Shown: piece by piece, positions 8,204-16,268 of the stretch
How the letters are laid out: every line of letters starts with the position of its first letter
How positions within the stretch are numbered: position 1 is the first letter of the stretch
Assembly: GCF_017948485.1 (NCBI RefSeq)
Contig: NZ_JAFFSX010000014.1
Coordinates: forward strand, 62,001 to 126,000
Source of the DNA: Streptomyces sp. GESEQ-35
GTDB lineage: Bacteria > Actinomycetota > Actinomycetes > Streptomycetales > Streptomycetaceae
Direction: 5' to 3'
Length of the DNA: 64,000 nucleotides
Notes under the pieces: model-generated
Told to the model about the DNA's origin: nothing
The model's database searches: none
What the model saw: only the letters and a program-made list of their open reading frames with translations
Translations under genes and position numbers: made by a program

Positions 8204-8232
8204 CGGGGGCAGCGGAGACTCCGTTGCCCCCG
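8204..8232. terminator. Hairpin between convergent genes
   Basis: 13-base-pair stem with one G-U wobble and a 3-base loop (arms 8204-8216 and 8220-8232), lying between the stops of the methyltransferase and the DUF899 gene. It can serve both directions. There is no long T tract, as is usual in Streptomyces. Confidence 0.7.
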
Positions 8233-8254
8233 ACGGCCGGTGCCCGACCGGCCT

Positions 8255-8935
8255 CTAGTAGCTCAGTGAGGCGATCCAGTCGCCCCGGCCTCGGCGGGTC
8301 AGGTCGAGGAGGTGCCATACGGGGCTGAACAGGTCGATGCCCCGCTGGTCGATGTCTTCGGACAACCGGGGGTGCACCGAGTAGAAGTGGCGTACCGACC
8401 CGTCGTCGTCGCGGGTGAACACCGACACCGTCGAGTCCTGGTTGCCGTCGGCGTCCTCGCTGCCCAGGTCGTATTTGAAGGTGCCGGCCCCGGCGCCGAG
8501 CAGACGCAGGTTCGTCCACTGCCGGTTGCGGGCGTGCGCGCGGAGTGCGGGCAGGTCGGCTGCGGCGACGATCGCGAGGTCGGCGTTCTGCGCGATGTGG
8601 CGGGCCACTCCGTTGAAACCGTCGCACCACATCGTGCACATGGGGCACGGCTCGGTCTGCTTCTTGCCGTACATGAGGTGGTAGACGACGAGGTCACGTC
8701 CGGGGCCGGTGAACAGGTCACGCAGGCGCACGGTCCGCGTCGGCGCGTCGCCGGCCTGTAGATCGGCCGGGCCTTCCTCGAAGACGTAGTCGTCGACGAC
8801 AGGGCCCAGCGGCAACCGGCGGCGCAGGTCGGCGACGCGTTCACGGTGGCGCATCAGCTCGATCTCGGCGTGCCGCAGCTCCTCGCGGGCGCTGACGTAT
8901 TCGGCCGACTCCCCGGTGAGATTGGTTGGACGCAT
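8255..8935 (-). CDS. DUF899 family thioredoxin-like protein
   Basis: 226-residue protein of the DUF899 group, a thioredoxin-fold family of unknown reaction. It shows the family's N-terminal helix (SAEYVSAREELRHAEIELMRHRE), the RLRDLF..GRDLVVYHLMYG strand and a cysteine pair in CPMCTMWCDG, then the conserved DGSVRHFYSVHPRL segment near the end. The ATG at 8935 has a GGAGG site six bases upstream, whereas the longer frame to 8989 has none. It is convergent with the 2-MIB operon and divergent from the carotenoid oxygenase. Its role is unknown; redox chemistry is inferred from the fold and cysteines. Confidence 0.85.
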   Translation of the reverse strand: MRPTNLTGESAEYVSAREELRHAEIELMRHRERVADLRRRLPLGPVVDDYVFEEGPADLQAGDAPTRTVRLRDLFTGPGRDLVVYHLMYGKKQTEPCPMCTMWCDGFNGVARHIAQNADLAIVAAADLPALRAHARNRQWTNLRLLGAGAGTFKYDLGSEDADGNQDSTVSVFTRDDDGSVRHFYSVHPRLSEDIDQRGIDLFSPVWHLLDLTRRGRGDWIASLSY

Positions 8936-9052
8936 CGCTACCTCCGGCCCAGCTGCCGTCCGGTGCCGCCATCGGCTCTGCCCCACCACCGTATGCCTGT
9001 GCGCGGGGCTCGTCAGGGCGAGATGACAAGGCCCTGGTCACAGTCGTCTGCG

Positions 9053-9076
9053 GGACCGTGATGAGCGTCACGGTCC
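9053..9076. promoter_or_regulatory. Perfect inverted repeat in the carotenoid oxygenase promoter region
   Basis: GGACCGTGA, 6 bases, TCACGGTCC: perfect nine-base arms, 74 bases before the oxygenase start and in the region shared with the divergent DUF899 gene. It is a candidate regulator site. The arms resemble those of the repeat before the 2-MIB operon (4563-4586), with the same 6-base spacing but opposite half-site orientation. Confidence 0.5.
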
Positions 9077-9149
9077 AATGACCGAACTTTGCTGGTCGCC
9101 ATCTATCCAGTCGACGTCGGCCACTGAGCGGCATCGGAAGGAAAGCAGA

Positions 9150-10523
9150 ATGAGCGACCAGACAGCTCTTCCCCCGTATCTCCGGGGCCGCTTCGCCCCG
9201 GTCCCCGAGGAGCACAGCGCTGCCGATCTCACGGTGCGGGGCGCCCTGCCACCCGATCTGGACGGCCGCTATCTGCGCAACGGTCCGAATCCGCCGCCCG
9301 GCCGGTACCGGGGGCACCGGTTCACGGGTCCCGGCATGCTCCACGGGATCCGGCTGCGCGACGGACGCGCCGAGTGGTACCGCAACCGGTGGGTCCTCAC
9401 CCGGCAGCTGGCGGGATATCCGTTCATCCGCGAGGACTTCACCATCGACCTGGCCGTGACGCCCGCCAACACCCATGTGATCCGGCACGCCGGCATCGTG
9501 CTGGCCCTGTGCGAGGTGGGCCTCCCCTACTGGGTCTCGCCCTCGCTGGAGACCGTCGGGCCGTACGACTTCGCGGGACGGCTGACCACCGCGATGACCG
9601 CTCATCCCAAGGAAGACCCCGTGACGGGCGAACTGCACCTGTTCGGGACCGGGTTCACCCCTCCCTACCTCACGTACCACCGGGTCACCGCGGAGGGACT
9701 GCTGCTCGACAGCCGGCCGGTCGACGTGCCTGGCCCGACGATGATGCACGACTTCGCCATCACCGAGCACCACGTCGTCTGGCTCGATCTGCCCGTCGTC
9801 TTCGACCCCGCCCTCGCCAGACGCGGCGCTCTGCCCTACCGGTGGGACGAGGAGTACGGCGCGCGGCTCGGAGTCATGTCCCGAACGCCCGGCTCCACCG
9901 ACGTGCGGTGGTACGGGATCGATCCCTGCTACGTCTTCCACGTCGGCAACGCGTACGAGGATGCGCACGGGCACCTCGTGCTGGACGCGGTGCGCTACGA
10001 CGATGCGGGCTTCCAGCACACCTGGTCGGCCATCGGCGGGCCGAGCGGCCAGGCCGGGGTGCGGGAACCGGGCCACTCCCCCGCCCGCGCCGTCCTGCAC
10101 CGCTGGACCCTGAACCCGGCCTCCGGGCGCGTCACGGAGTCCCAACTGGACGACCGCGCAGCCGAGTTCCCCACCCACAACGATGCCTTCACGGGGCACC
10201 CGAACCGCTACCTGTACACCGTCTCCGGTGACGGCATCACCAAACACGACCTCATGCGCCGCACCAGTCACACCTACGAGACGCCCGGCAGCCGCTACGC
10301 CGGCGAGGCGGTCTTCGTACCGGCGGCGGGCGGCACCGACGAGGACGAGGGCTGGCTCCTGTCGCTCGTCTCGAACGATGACGGTGAGGCCGGGGAACTG
10401 CTCGTCCTCGACGCCGCGGAACTCTCCGTCCAGGCAGTGGTGGAACTGCCGTATCCGGTCCCGGCGGGCTTCCACGGAAGCTGGCTGCCGGAGCCCGTCA
10501 GCCGATCCTGGACCAATGGCTGA
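9150..10523 (+). CDS. Carotenoid cleavage oxygenase (RPE65/CCD family)
   Basis: 457-residue non-heme Fe(II) oxygenase with the seven-bladed propeller signature of carotenoid/stilbene cleaving enzymes. The four iron ligands are readable: His152 (TAHPKED), His200 (MMHDFAIT), His264 (VFHVGNAYE) and His442 (FHGSW). The N-terminal GRYLRNGPNPP motif and length are also typical. It would cleave a carotenoid or related polyene to apocarotenoid carbonyl products, which are often volatile. The ATG at 9150 has an AGGAAAG site; the open frame to 9078 includes the promoter region. No carotenoid synthesis genes lie in the window, so the substrate is unknown. Confidence 0.92.
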   Translation: MSDQTALPPYLRGRFAPVPEEHSAADLTVRGALPPDLDGRYLRNGPNPPPGRYRGHRFTGPGMLHGIRLRDGRAEWYRNRWVLTRQLAGYPFIREDFTIDLAVTPANTHVIRHAGIVLALCEVGLPYWVSPSLETVGPYDFAGRLTTAMTAHPKEDPVTGELHLFGTGFTPPYLTYHRVTAEGLLLDSRPVDVPGPTMMHDFAITEHHVVWLDLPVVFDPALARRGALPYRWDEEYGARLGVMSRTPGSTDVRWYGIDPCYVFHVGNAYEDAHGHLVLDAVRYDDAGFQHTWSAIGGPSGQAGVREPGHSPARAVLHRWTLNPASGRVTESQLDDRAAEFPTHNDAFTGHPNRYLYTVSGDGITKHDLMRRTSHTYETPGSRYAGEAVFVPAAGGTDEDEGWLLSLVSNDDGEAGELLVLDAAELSVQAVVELPYPVPAGFHGSWLPEPVSRSWTNG

Positions 10524-10580
10524 TGCGCAGGGTCTACTCTGCGTACGGTTCGGGATACGTCGCCACGGAGGCGTTCAGAC

Positions 10581-11525
10581 ATGGCATCCGTCAACCCGCC
10601 CACGGATGAGGAACTCACCCGCAGGGCCCAGGCCGGCGAGACCGGTGCCCTCGGTCTGCTGCTGGCCCGGCATCAGGCGCCGATGCGCGCGGTGGCGCTG
10701 AGCCTGCTCGGCTACGGCCCCGACGCCGAGGACGCCGTACAGGACGCGGCGCTCACCGCGCTGCGCCGCATCGGAGACGTACGAGAACCCGCGGCCGTGG
10801 GTGCGTGGTTGAAGGCGGTCGTCCGCAACGGCGCCCGCACGCGCCTGCGCGGCACGCGAGAGATTCCCGGCCTGGACGGCCTGGACGGCCTGGACCATCT
10901 GCATCTGCGCGACCATGAGCCGTCGCACCCCGAGCGGCTCATCGAGCAGCACGCGATGCGGGACTGGATCTGGTACGCGGTGGAGGAACTGCCGCCGAAA
11001 CTACGGCTGGTGCTGATGCTGCGGCACTTCACTGGCATCACGTCCTACGAGGAGATCGCCGCTGCTTGTGAGGTGCCGGTGGGCACGGTGCGCAGCCGGC
11101 TCAACCAGGCCCGGGGAAAGATGGCCGCGGCCCTCATGTCGACCGCCTCGCAGACGCACGACGACGCCTCCGCTCTCGCCGAGGACAGCAGGCACGAGGC
11201 CGTGGCGACCATGCAGGCGTGGGAATCCGGTTCCCTGCCTCGGGAGATCTCCGAGTTGTGGCCGGCGGAGTCCGAGATGGTCGGCGCACTCGGTCGGCCG
11301 GGCCAACGCGTCCATCCCGTCCCTGTCATGCGCCGGTTCCTGGAAGACGGGGTGCGCCAGCACGTGCACCATGTGGTGGCCAGCCGCTCCATCGGCATCT
11401 GGGAGATGGGCATCAGCCACCCGGGTGCCGTCCATGTCTGCCCGCCGAGCGTCGCCTGGCTCATGTTCCGCCGCGACGGACGTGTTCAGAGGCTCCGGGT
11501 GGTCTTCCCACAGCCGCAGCAGTGA
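10581..11525 (+). CDS. ECF-type sigma-70 factor with C-terminal extension
   Basis: 314-residue sigma factor. Region 2 lies at about residues 10-90 (DEELTRRAQAGETGALGLLL, GYGPDAEDAVQDAALTAL) and region 4 at about 130-185 (ELPPKLRLVLMLRHFTGIT, then VPVGTVRSRLNQARGKM). About 125 residues follow, ending in strands such as AWLMFRRDGRVQRLRVVF that look like an NTF2/SnoaL-type domain. Such extensions replace a separate anti-sigma factor in several ECF groups, and no anti-sigma gene is adjacent. A GGAGG site precedes the ATG. It is 57 bases downstream of the carotenoid oxygenase on the same strand; the targets are unknown. Confidence 0.9.
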   Translation: MASVNPPTDEELTRRAQAGETGALGLLLARHQAPMRAVALSLLGYGPDAEDAVQDAALTALRRIGDVREPAAVGAWLKAVVRNGARTRLRGTREIPGLDGLDGLDHLHLRDHEPSHPERLIEQHAMRDWIWYAVEELPPKLRLVLMLRHFTGITSYEEIAAACEVPVGTVRSRLNQARGKMAAALMSTASQTHDDASALAEDSRHEAVATMQAWESGSLPREISELWPAESEMVGALGRPGQRVHPVPVMRRFLEDGVRQHVHHVVASRSIGIWEMGISHPGAVHVCPPSVAWLMFRRDGRVQRLRVVFPQPQQ

Positions 11526-11537
11526 GCGTTCACCCGG

Positions 11538-12410
11538 TTATTTCGCCGCCGTGTCCCGGCCGGTGGACCACTGGAGGAGGAAACGCAACGCCTCGTGGGA
11601 CGGCGAGTCGGCCGGTGCCGTGTAGGCGACCAGGAGCTGGTCGGGGTGGGTGTCGACGGAGAACTGCTGGACGTCGAGGGTGAGGGTGCCGGCGACGGGA
11701 TGGTGGTAGGTCTTGGTGAGTTGTCGTGGCCCGCGCACCTGGTGGCCGGCCCACCAGGTGCGGAAGTCCGGGTCACGGGCGTTCAGTTCGTCGACCAGGG
11801 CGGTCAGCGTCGGGTCTTCGGGGTGCCGGCCCGCTTCCATCCGCAGGACGGCGACGCACTCGCGGGCGACGCGCGGCCAGTCCGCATACAGGGACCGGAA
11901 GGTGTCGTCGAGAAAGGTCAGCCGGATCAGGTTGCGCTCCGCCGGGGGCATGGCGCCGAAGTCGGCCAGCAGAGCGGTGGCCCCCCTGTTCCAGGCGACC
12001 ACGTCCATGCCACGGCTCAGCACCAGCGCAGGCACGTCGTGCATGGTCTCCAGCAGTTGCCGCAGCCGCGGAGCGACCTGGGACCGACCGGGCTGTCGAG
12101 CGGGCGTGGCGGGTGCGAGATCGGCCAGGGTGAAGAGGTAGGCGCGCTCGTCCGAGGCGAGTTGCAGCGCCTGGGCGAGCGCGTCGAGGACGGGGCGGGA
12201 GACCCGGCGGGTGCGTCCCTGCTCCAGCCGGACGATGTAGTCGACGCTGACGTGCGCGAGCTGTGCCAGCTCCTCGCGGCGTAGACCTGGTACCCGGCGC
12301 AGGCTGCCGTCGTCAGGCAGTCCGGCCTGGCGCGGATGGAGGGCAGCGCGCCGGGAGCGAAGGAAGGCGCCCAGTTCAGTGCCGCTGGGAGAGGTGCCGG
12401 GCTGTTCCAT
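11538..12410 (-). CDS. XRE-type HTH regulator with MmyB-like ligand domain
   Basis: 290-residue regulator. The helix-turn-helix is at about residues 40-75 (RVPGLRREELAQLAHVSVDY, IVRLEQGR), followed by the MmyB-type PAS-like domain that ends in TLTLDVQQFSVDTHPDQLLV. The combination is very common in Streptomyces, usually beside an oxidoreductase or hydrolase that it controls. The open frame extends far upstream, but the ATG at 12410 begins the conserved N-terminus. It is divergent from the alpha/beta hydrolase at 12582 (171-base shared region), its likely target, and convergent with the sigma factor gene. Confidence 0.9.
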   Translation of the reverse strand: MEQPGTSPSGTELGAFLRSRRAALHPRQAGLPDDGSLRRVPGLRREELAQLAHVSVDYIVRLEQGRTRRVSRPVLDALAQALQLASDERAYLFTLADLAPATPARQPGRSQVAPRLRQLLETMHDVPALVLSRGMDVVAWNRGATALLADFGAMPPAERNLIRLTFLDDTFRSLYADWPRVARECVAVLRMEAGRHPEDPTLTALVDELNARDPDFRTWWAGHQVRGPRQLTKTYHHPVAGTLTLDVQQFSVDTHPDQLLVAYTAPADSPSHEALRFLLQWSTGRDTAAK

Positions 12411-12581
12411 GGTTCCAGTGTGCGCAAGAGCGCGGTCGCGTGCCTGGTACTGGTCTGCATAGGCAGGGCCGTCCCTGGCACGGGTCACCGGGCGGCGCGA
12501 CGGTGAGGACATGGCCTCGGGGTTCAGGCAGCCATCGCCCTCCGAAGCCCCCGTTTTCTCGTGCACCTGGAGAGCACCACC

Positions 12582-13505
12582 GTGAAGACAGACATCACCT
12601 TTCCCAGCGCCGGCCTGAAGCTCGCCGGCCACCTGTACACCCCGGACGGGGCGTCGGCCGACCCGCACCCGGCGATCGTCGTCGGCCACCCGGGCAGCGG
12701 TGTGAAGGAGCAGACCGCCGGCCTGTATGCGCGGCGCCTGGCCGAGCAGGGCTACGTCACGCTCGCGTTCGACGCCGCCTACCAGGGTGAGAGCGAGGGT
12801 GAACCGCGTGGCCTGGAGGACCCGGCCCATCGGGTCGAGGACATCAAGGCCGCGGTCTCGTTCCTCACCACCCGTGACGAGGTCGATCCCGACCGCATCG
12901 GTGCGCTGGGCATCTGCGCCTCCGGCGGGTATGCCCTTGCGGCCGCCGCGGCCGATCACCGCATCAAGGCCGTCGCCACCGTCAGCGCTGTCGACATCGC
13001 CCGCCAGTTCCGCCTGGGCGCCGACGGAGCCCAGGACCCCGCAGTCATCCAGGGCATGCTGGACGCGGCCGCCGTGGCGCGTACCGCAGCAGCCCACGGC
13101 GAGGAGACCCGGCGCTTCCCGCTCTTCCCTGACACCGCCGAGCAGGCCAGGGCCATGGGCGGCCGGCACGGCTCGGAGGGCTTCGAGTACTACTGCACCG
13201 ACCGCGGATTCCACCCGCGCTCAGCGAAGTCCCTGCCCTGGATCAGCGTCGACCGGATCGTGTCCTTCGACGCCTTCCGGTTCGTCGACCTGATCGCCCC
13301 GCGCCCGCTACTGATGATCGTCGGACGCGAGGCAGTGACCTCGTGGATGAGCATCGAGGCGTTCCAGAACGCCCTCGGCGCCAAGGAGCTGCACTGGATC
13401 GACGGTGCCGGCCATGTCGACCTCTACGACAGGGAGCAGTACGTGGGCCCCGCAGTCGCGAGGCTGACCGACTTCTTCGGGGTCCACCTGACGAGGACCC
13501 GGTAG
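12582..13505 (+). CDS. Alpha/beta hydrolase (dienelactone-hydrolase/YcjY-like)
   Basis: 307-residue hydrolase. The first strand and oxyanion region read AIVVGHPGSGVKEQT. The nucleophile elbow is GICASGG at residues 110-116, with cysteine 112 in the place of the usual serine, as in dienelactone hydrolases. The acid and histidine are probably in LLMIVGREAV and GAGHVDLYD. GTG at 12582 has a GGAG site ten bases upstream; the alternative GTG at 12561 would include that site. It is divergent from the XRE regulator, which probably controls it. The substrate is unknown. Confidence 0.85.
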   Translation: MKTDITFPSAGLKLAGHLYTPDGASADPHPAIVVGHPGSGVKEQTAGLYARRLAEQGYVTLAFDAAYQGESEGEPRGLEDPAHRVEDIKAAVSFLTTRDEVDPDRIGALGICASGGYALAAAAADHRIKAVATVSAVDIARQFRLGADGAQDPAVIQGMLDAAAVARTAAAHGEETRRFPLFPDTAEQARAMGGRHGSEGFEYYCTDRGFHPRSAKSLPWISVDRIVSFDAFRFVDLIAPRPLLMIVGREAVTSWMSIEAFQNALGAKELHWIDGAGHVDLYDREQYVGPAVARLTDFFGVHLTRTR

Positions 13506-13670
13506 ACGAAGCTCAGCCGGGTGCACCGCCTGCGACTGTTCCACCCGAAGCCCTACCGGGCCACCAACCCACTGCTTCCCATGTGACGGCCATCACACGA
13601 TTCGCGTCGAACTTCGCTCTGTCTCCAGCGTCCTGCCGGTGTCGTTGACACCTGCGGGACAGGAGACCCC

Positions 13671-14567
13671 ATGACCACCACTTCGACCGATCCGCTTACC
13701 GTCGGAACGCACACCATCGAAATCGACGGAGTCGTGCAGCGCTATCACGTGCGCGGCACGGGACCGGTGTGCGTCGCCCATTCCGGTGGGCCGGGCATCT
13801 TCTGGGAGTACCTGCGCATGCCGGCGCTGGAGCGGCACCTGACGGTCGTCTACCCGGAGCCCATCGGCTCCGGCGCCTCCGGCCGCCTGCCCTCCCACCC
13901 CAACGGCTACACCCGGCCCCGCTACAGCCACTTCCTTGATGCGTTGATCGAGCACCTCGGGGTCCCGGAAGTGCACCTTCTGGGTCATTCGCACGGCGGC
14001 TTCGTCGCCCAGTACCACGCCCTGCACCGCCCCGAGCGCATCGCCGGGGTGATCCTCTACGAGAGCTCGCCGGTGACCGGTCCCGAACACGGCGCCGAAA
14101 CCATGCGCCAGGTGGAGTTGTTCGCGGAGCGGCATGCCGGGCACCCCGAACTCCCCGGGATCCTGGCAGCTTTCCAGACGATTCCCACCATCTCCGACGA
14201 CGCGGCGCAGACGGCCGTCGCCAAGGGGCTGTTCCCCGCGTACTTCGCCGACTACTGGGGCCGGGAGGAGGAGTTCGCCGCGTTGCGTGCCTCCCTGAAG
14301 GCCACCCATATCTCCTGGCTGGACGAGGACCTCGCCCCGTCCGTCGTCGACGACCGTGCGGATCTCGGCGCACTCGCCGTGCCGGCCCTCGTCGTCGTCG
14401 GCCGCCACGACTTCATCTGCGGGGTGCGCTGGGCCGAGGAACTGCACGGGCTGATCCCCGGATCGGAGCTGCGGATCCTCGAGCACAGCGGGCACTTCGG
14501 TCACCTGGAGGAGCCGGAGGCCTTCGCGCAGGCAGTGGCGCGTTTTGTGAACGCCCACGACAACTAG
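13671..14567 (+). CDS. Alpha/beta hydrolase (proline-iminopeptidase-like)
   Basis: 298-residue hydrolase with the nucleophile elbow GHSHGG (Ser107), an HSGGPG oxyanion segment near residue 37, an acid in VVVGRHDFICG and the histidine in HSGHFGHLEEPE. The SGGPG segment and overall spacing resemble proline iminopeptidases and related lactonases, but the specificity cannot be read. An AGGAG site precedes the ATG at 13671. It is the first of two hydrolase genes in tandem, 82 bases apart, each with its own promoter-like sequence. Confidence 0.88.
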   Translation: MTTTSTDPLTVGTHTIEIDGVVQRYHVRGTGPVCVAHSGGPGIFWEYLRMPALERHLTVVYPEPIGSGASGRLPSHPNGYTRPRYSHFLDALIEHLGVPEVHLLGHSHGGFVAQYHALHRPERIAGVILYESSPVTGPEHGAETMRQVELFAERHAGHPELPGILAAFQTIPTISDDAAQTAVAKGLFPAYFADYWGREEEFAALRASLKATHISWLDEDLAPSVVDDRADLGALAVPALVVVGRHDFICGVRWAEELHGLIPGSELRILEHSGHFGHLEEPEAFAQAVARFVNAHDN

Positions 14568-14578
14568 GCCATTTGGTC

Positions 14579-14606
14579 GAAGCCGGAGCGGGCGGTGCGT
14601 TCTAGC
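14579..14606 (+). promoter_or_regulatory. Candidate promoter of the hydrolase at 14650
   Basis: GAAGCCGG, 11 bases, CGTTCTAGC starts 71 bases before the start codon. It matches the element before the VOC gene (1690-1719) in both boxes with one base difference in spacing. A shared sigma factor is a guess. Confidence 0.3.
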
Positions 14607-14649
14607 TTGTAAGTGCCCGGAAGGTTTCCGGCACACGAGGAGCAATCAC

Positions 14650-15339
14650 ATGAGTACCGTGAAGAACGTCGTGCTCGTCCATGGAGGATTCGTCGACGGC
14701 TCCGGCTGGCAGTCGGTGTACCGCCTCCTCACCCGCGACGGCTTCAACGTCAGCGTCGTCCAGAACCCGACCCACTCCCTCGAAGGCGACGTGGCGGTCA
14801 CGCACCAGGTCCTCGACGCCCAGGACGGGCCGTCCGTGCTCGTCGGCCACTCCTACGGAGGCGCCGTGATCACGGAGGCCGGCCGGCACGAAGGGGTGGC
14901 CAAGCTCGTCTACATCGCGGCCTTCGCGCCGGACAAGGACGAGTCGGTCGGCACTCTGATCGCCGACCCGGCTCCCGACGCGCCCGTTCCGCCGATCCTG
15001 CCGCCCCAGGACGGCTTCCTGTTCCTGGACCGGGAGAAGTTCGCCGCGTCGTTCGCGGCCGATGTGCCGCCCGAGGACGCCCGGTTCATGGCCGACTCGC
15101 AGGTTCCGTGGGGTGTGGGGGCGCTCGGCGGGACCGTCACGGAGGCCGCCTGGCGCACCAAGCCGAGCTGGTACCTCGTCGCGACCGACGACCGCATGAT
15201 CCCCCCGCCGGCGCAGCGCTCCATGGCCGAGCGCGCCGGAGCCACCGTGACCGAGGCCGCCGGAAGCCACGCCATCTACGTCTCCCGGCCGGAAGCGGTG
15301 GCCGAGCTGATCAAGCAGGCCGCCGCCCACCAGGCCTAG
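14650..15339 (+). CDS. Alpha/beta hydrolase (esterase/salicylate-esterase-like)
   Basis: 229-residue compact hydrolase with an N-terminal VVLVHGGFVDGSGW oxyanion motif, a GHSYGG elbow (Ser68), an acid in VATDDRMIPP and a histidine in AGSHAIYVSRPE. The size and motifs match small esterases often annotated as pimeloyl-ACP methyl ester esterase or salicyl-ester hydrolase relatives; the substrate is not known. GAGGAG lies just before the ATG. A strong hairpin at 15352-15383 ends this unit before the GNAT gene. Confidence 0.9.
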   Translation: MSTVKNVVLVHGGFVDGSGWQSVYRLLTRDGFNVSVVQNPTHSLEGDVAVTHQVLDAQDGPSVLVGHSYGGAVITEAGRHEGVAKLVYIAAFAPDKDESVGTLIADPAPDAPVPPILPPQDGFLFLDREKFAASFAADVPPEDARFMADSQVPWGVGALGGTVTEAAWRTKPSWYLVATDDRMIPPPAQRSMAERAGATVTEAAGSHAIYVSRPEAVAELIKQAAAHQA

Positions 15340-15351
15340 GCAGAACCCGAG

Positions 15352-15383
15352 CGACAGCCCGCCTCGAGCCAGGTGGGCTGTCG
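15352..15383 (+). terminator. Hairpin after the hydrolase gene
   Basis: 13-base-pair stem with one G-U wobble and a 6-base loop (arms 15352-15364 and 15371-15383), followed by a pyrimidine-rich stretch. It lies 12 bases after the hydrolase stop. Confidence 0.75.
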
Positions 15384-15425
15384 GCTTCCCTTCCCGAATT
15401 CGCTTCCTCAAAGAGAAACAGGTTC

Positions 15426-16268
15426 ATGAGTACCGTCGTTCAGCCGTCCGTCGCCGAACAGTCCGAGGCAGAAGCGCTCTTCCGATTCGAGACCGAGGCT
15501 CCCGAGACCGTCCGCACCGCACTGGGAATGAGCGGCACGCGGATCGGTGGCGGAGTGGTGCTGTCGATGCGCAACGACCCCACCCACTACTGGAGCAAAG
15601 CCCTCGGCTTCGGCGTCACCGCCGCCGTGACCACCGATCTGATCCGGGAGGTCTGCGACTTCTACCGGGCCGAGAAGACTCCGCAGGCCACTTTCCAGAT
15701 CGCCCCCGCGTTCCTGCCCGAGGAGTGGCCGGAGATCTGTGAACGGGAAGGCATCAGCCCGGAGTCGTCCTGGGTGAAGCTCGTGTGCCCGACCGAGGAG
15801 GCTGTCGCCCGCGCCGACGCACTGGACGTGTCTCCCGACGGAATCCGCGTCGCCCCCTTGGAAGTCGGCCGAGCCGGTGAGTGGGGCTCGGTCATGATGC
15901 GTGCCTTCGGTGCGCCGGTCGAGCACTACTCGGGGATGGGCGCCGCGTCCGCGACCCAGCCGGGGTGGCATCCCTTCGCCGCGTGGCTGGACGGGGAGAT
16001 CGTCGGGACCGGAACCATGCTCGTCCGGGGTGGGACGGCGCAGATGTTCGCCGGCGGTGTGCTGCCGCACGCGCGTAAGCGCGGTGGCCAAACGGCCCTG
16101 CTGGCCGCCCGGGCCCGGCTGGCGCAGCAACTCGGGTGTCGTGTGCTCATCGCCGAGACCGGTGCCGAGGCCCCGGGGACCCACAACTCCTCCCTGCACA
16201 ACATGCTCCGCCTCGGCTTCCAGGTGGCGTACGAACGCCGCAACTGGAGTTGGCACCTCATGGCGTGA
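15426..16268 (+). CDS. GNAT-family N-acetyltransferase
   Basis: 280-residue protein with a C-terminal GNAT domain. The acetyl-CoA pyrophosphate loop appears in the RKRGGQTALLAARARLAQQ region (about residue 217 on), preceded by GEIVGTGTMLVRGGTAQMFAGGVLP and followed by GTHNSSLHNMLRLGFQVAYERRNW, which has the family's late N-x-x-x-x-x-x-x-G-F pattern. The first ~130 residues form a second, divergent GNAT-like half. The open frame extends upstream, but the ATG at 15426 follows the previous unit's terminator with an AAAGAG site. The 3' end overlaps the convergent LuxR-type gene by 11 bases. The substrate is unknown. Confidence 0.87.
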   Translation: MSTVVQPSVAEQSEAEALFRFETEAPETVRTALGMSGTRIGGGVVLSMRNDPTHYWSKALGFGVTAAVTTDLIREVCDFYRAEKTPQATFQIAPAFLPEEWPEICEREGISPESSWVKLVCPTEEAVARADALDVSPDGIRVAPLEVGRAGEWGSVMMRAFGAPVEHYSGMGAASATQPGWHPFAAWLDGEIVGTGTMLVRGGTAQMFAGGVLPHARKRGGQTALLAARARLAQQLGCRVLIAETGAEAPGTHNSSLHNMLRLGFQVAYERRNWSWHLMA

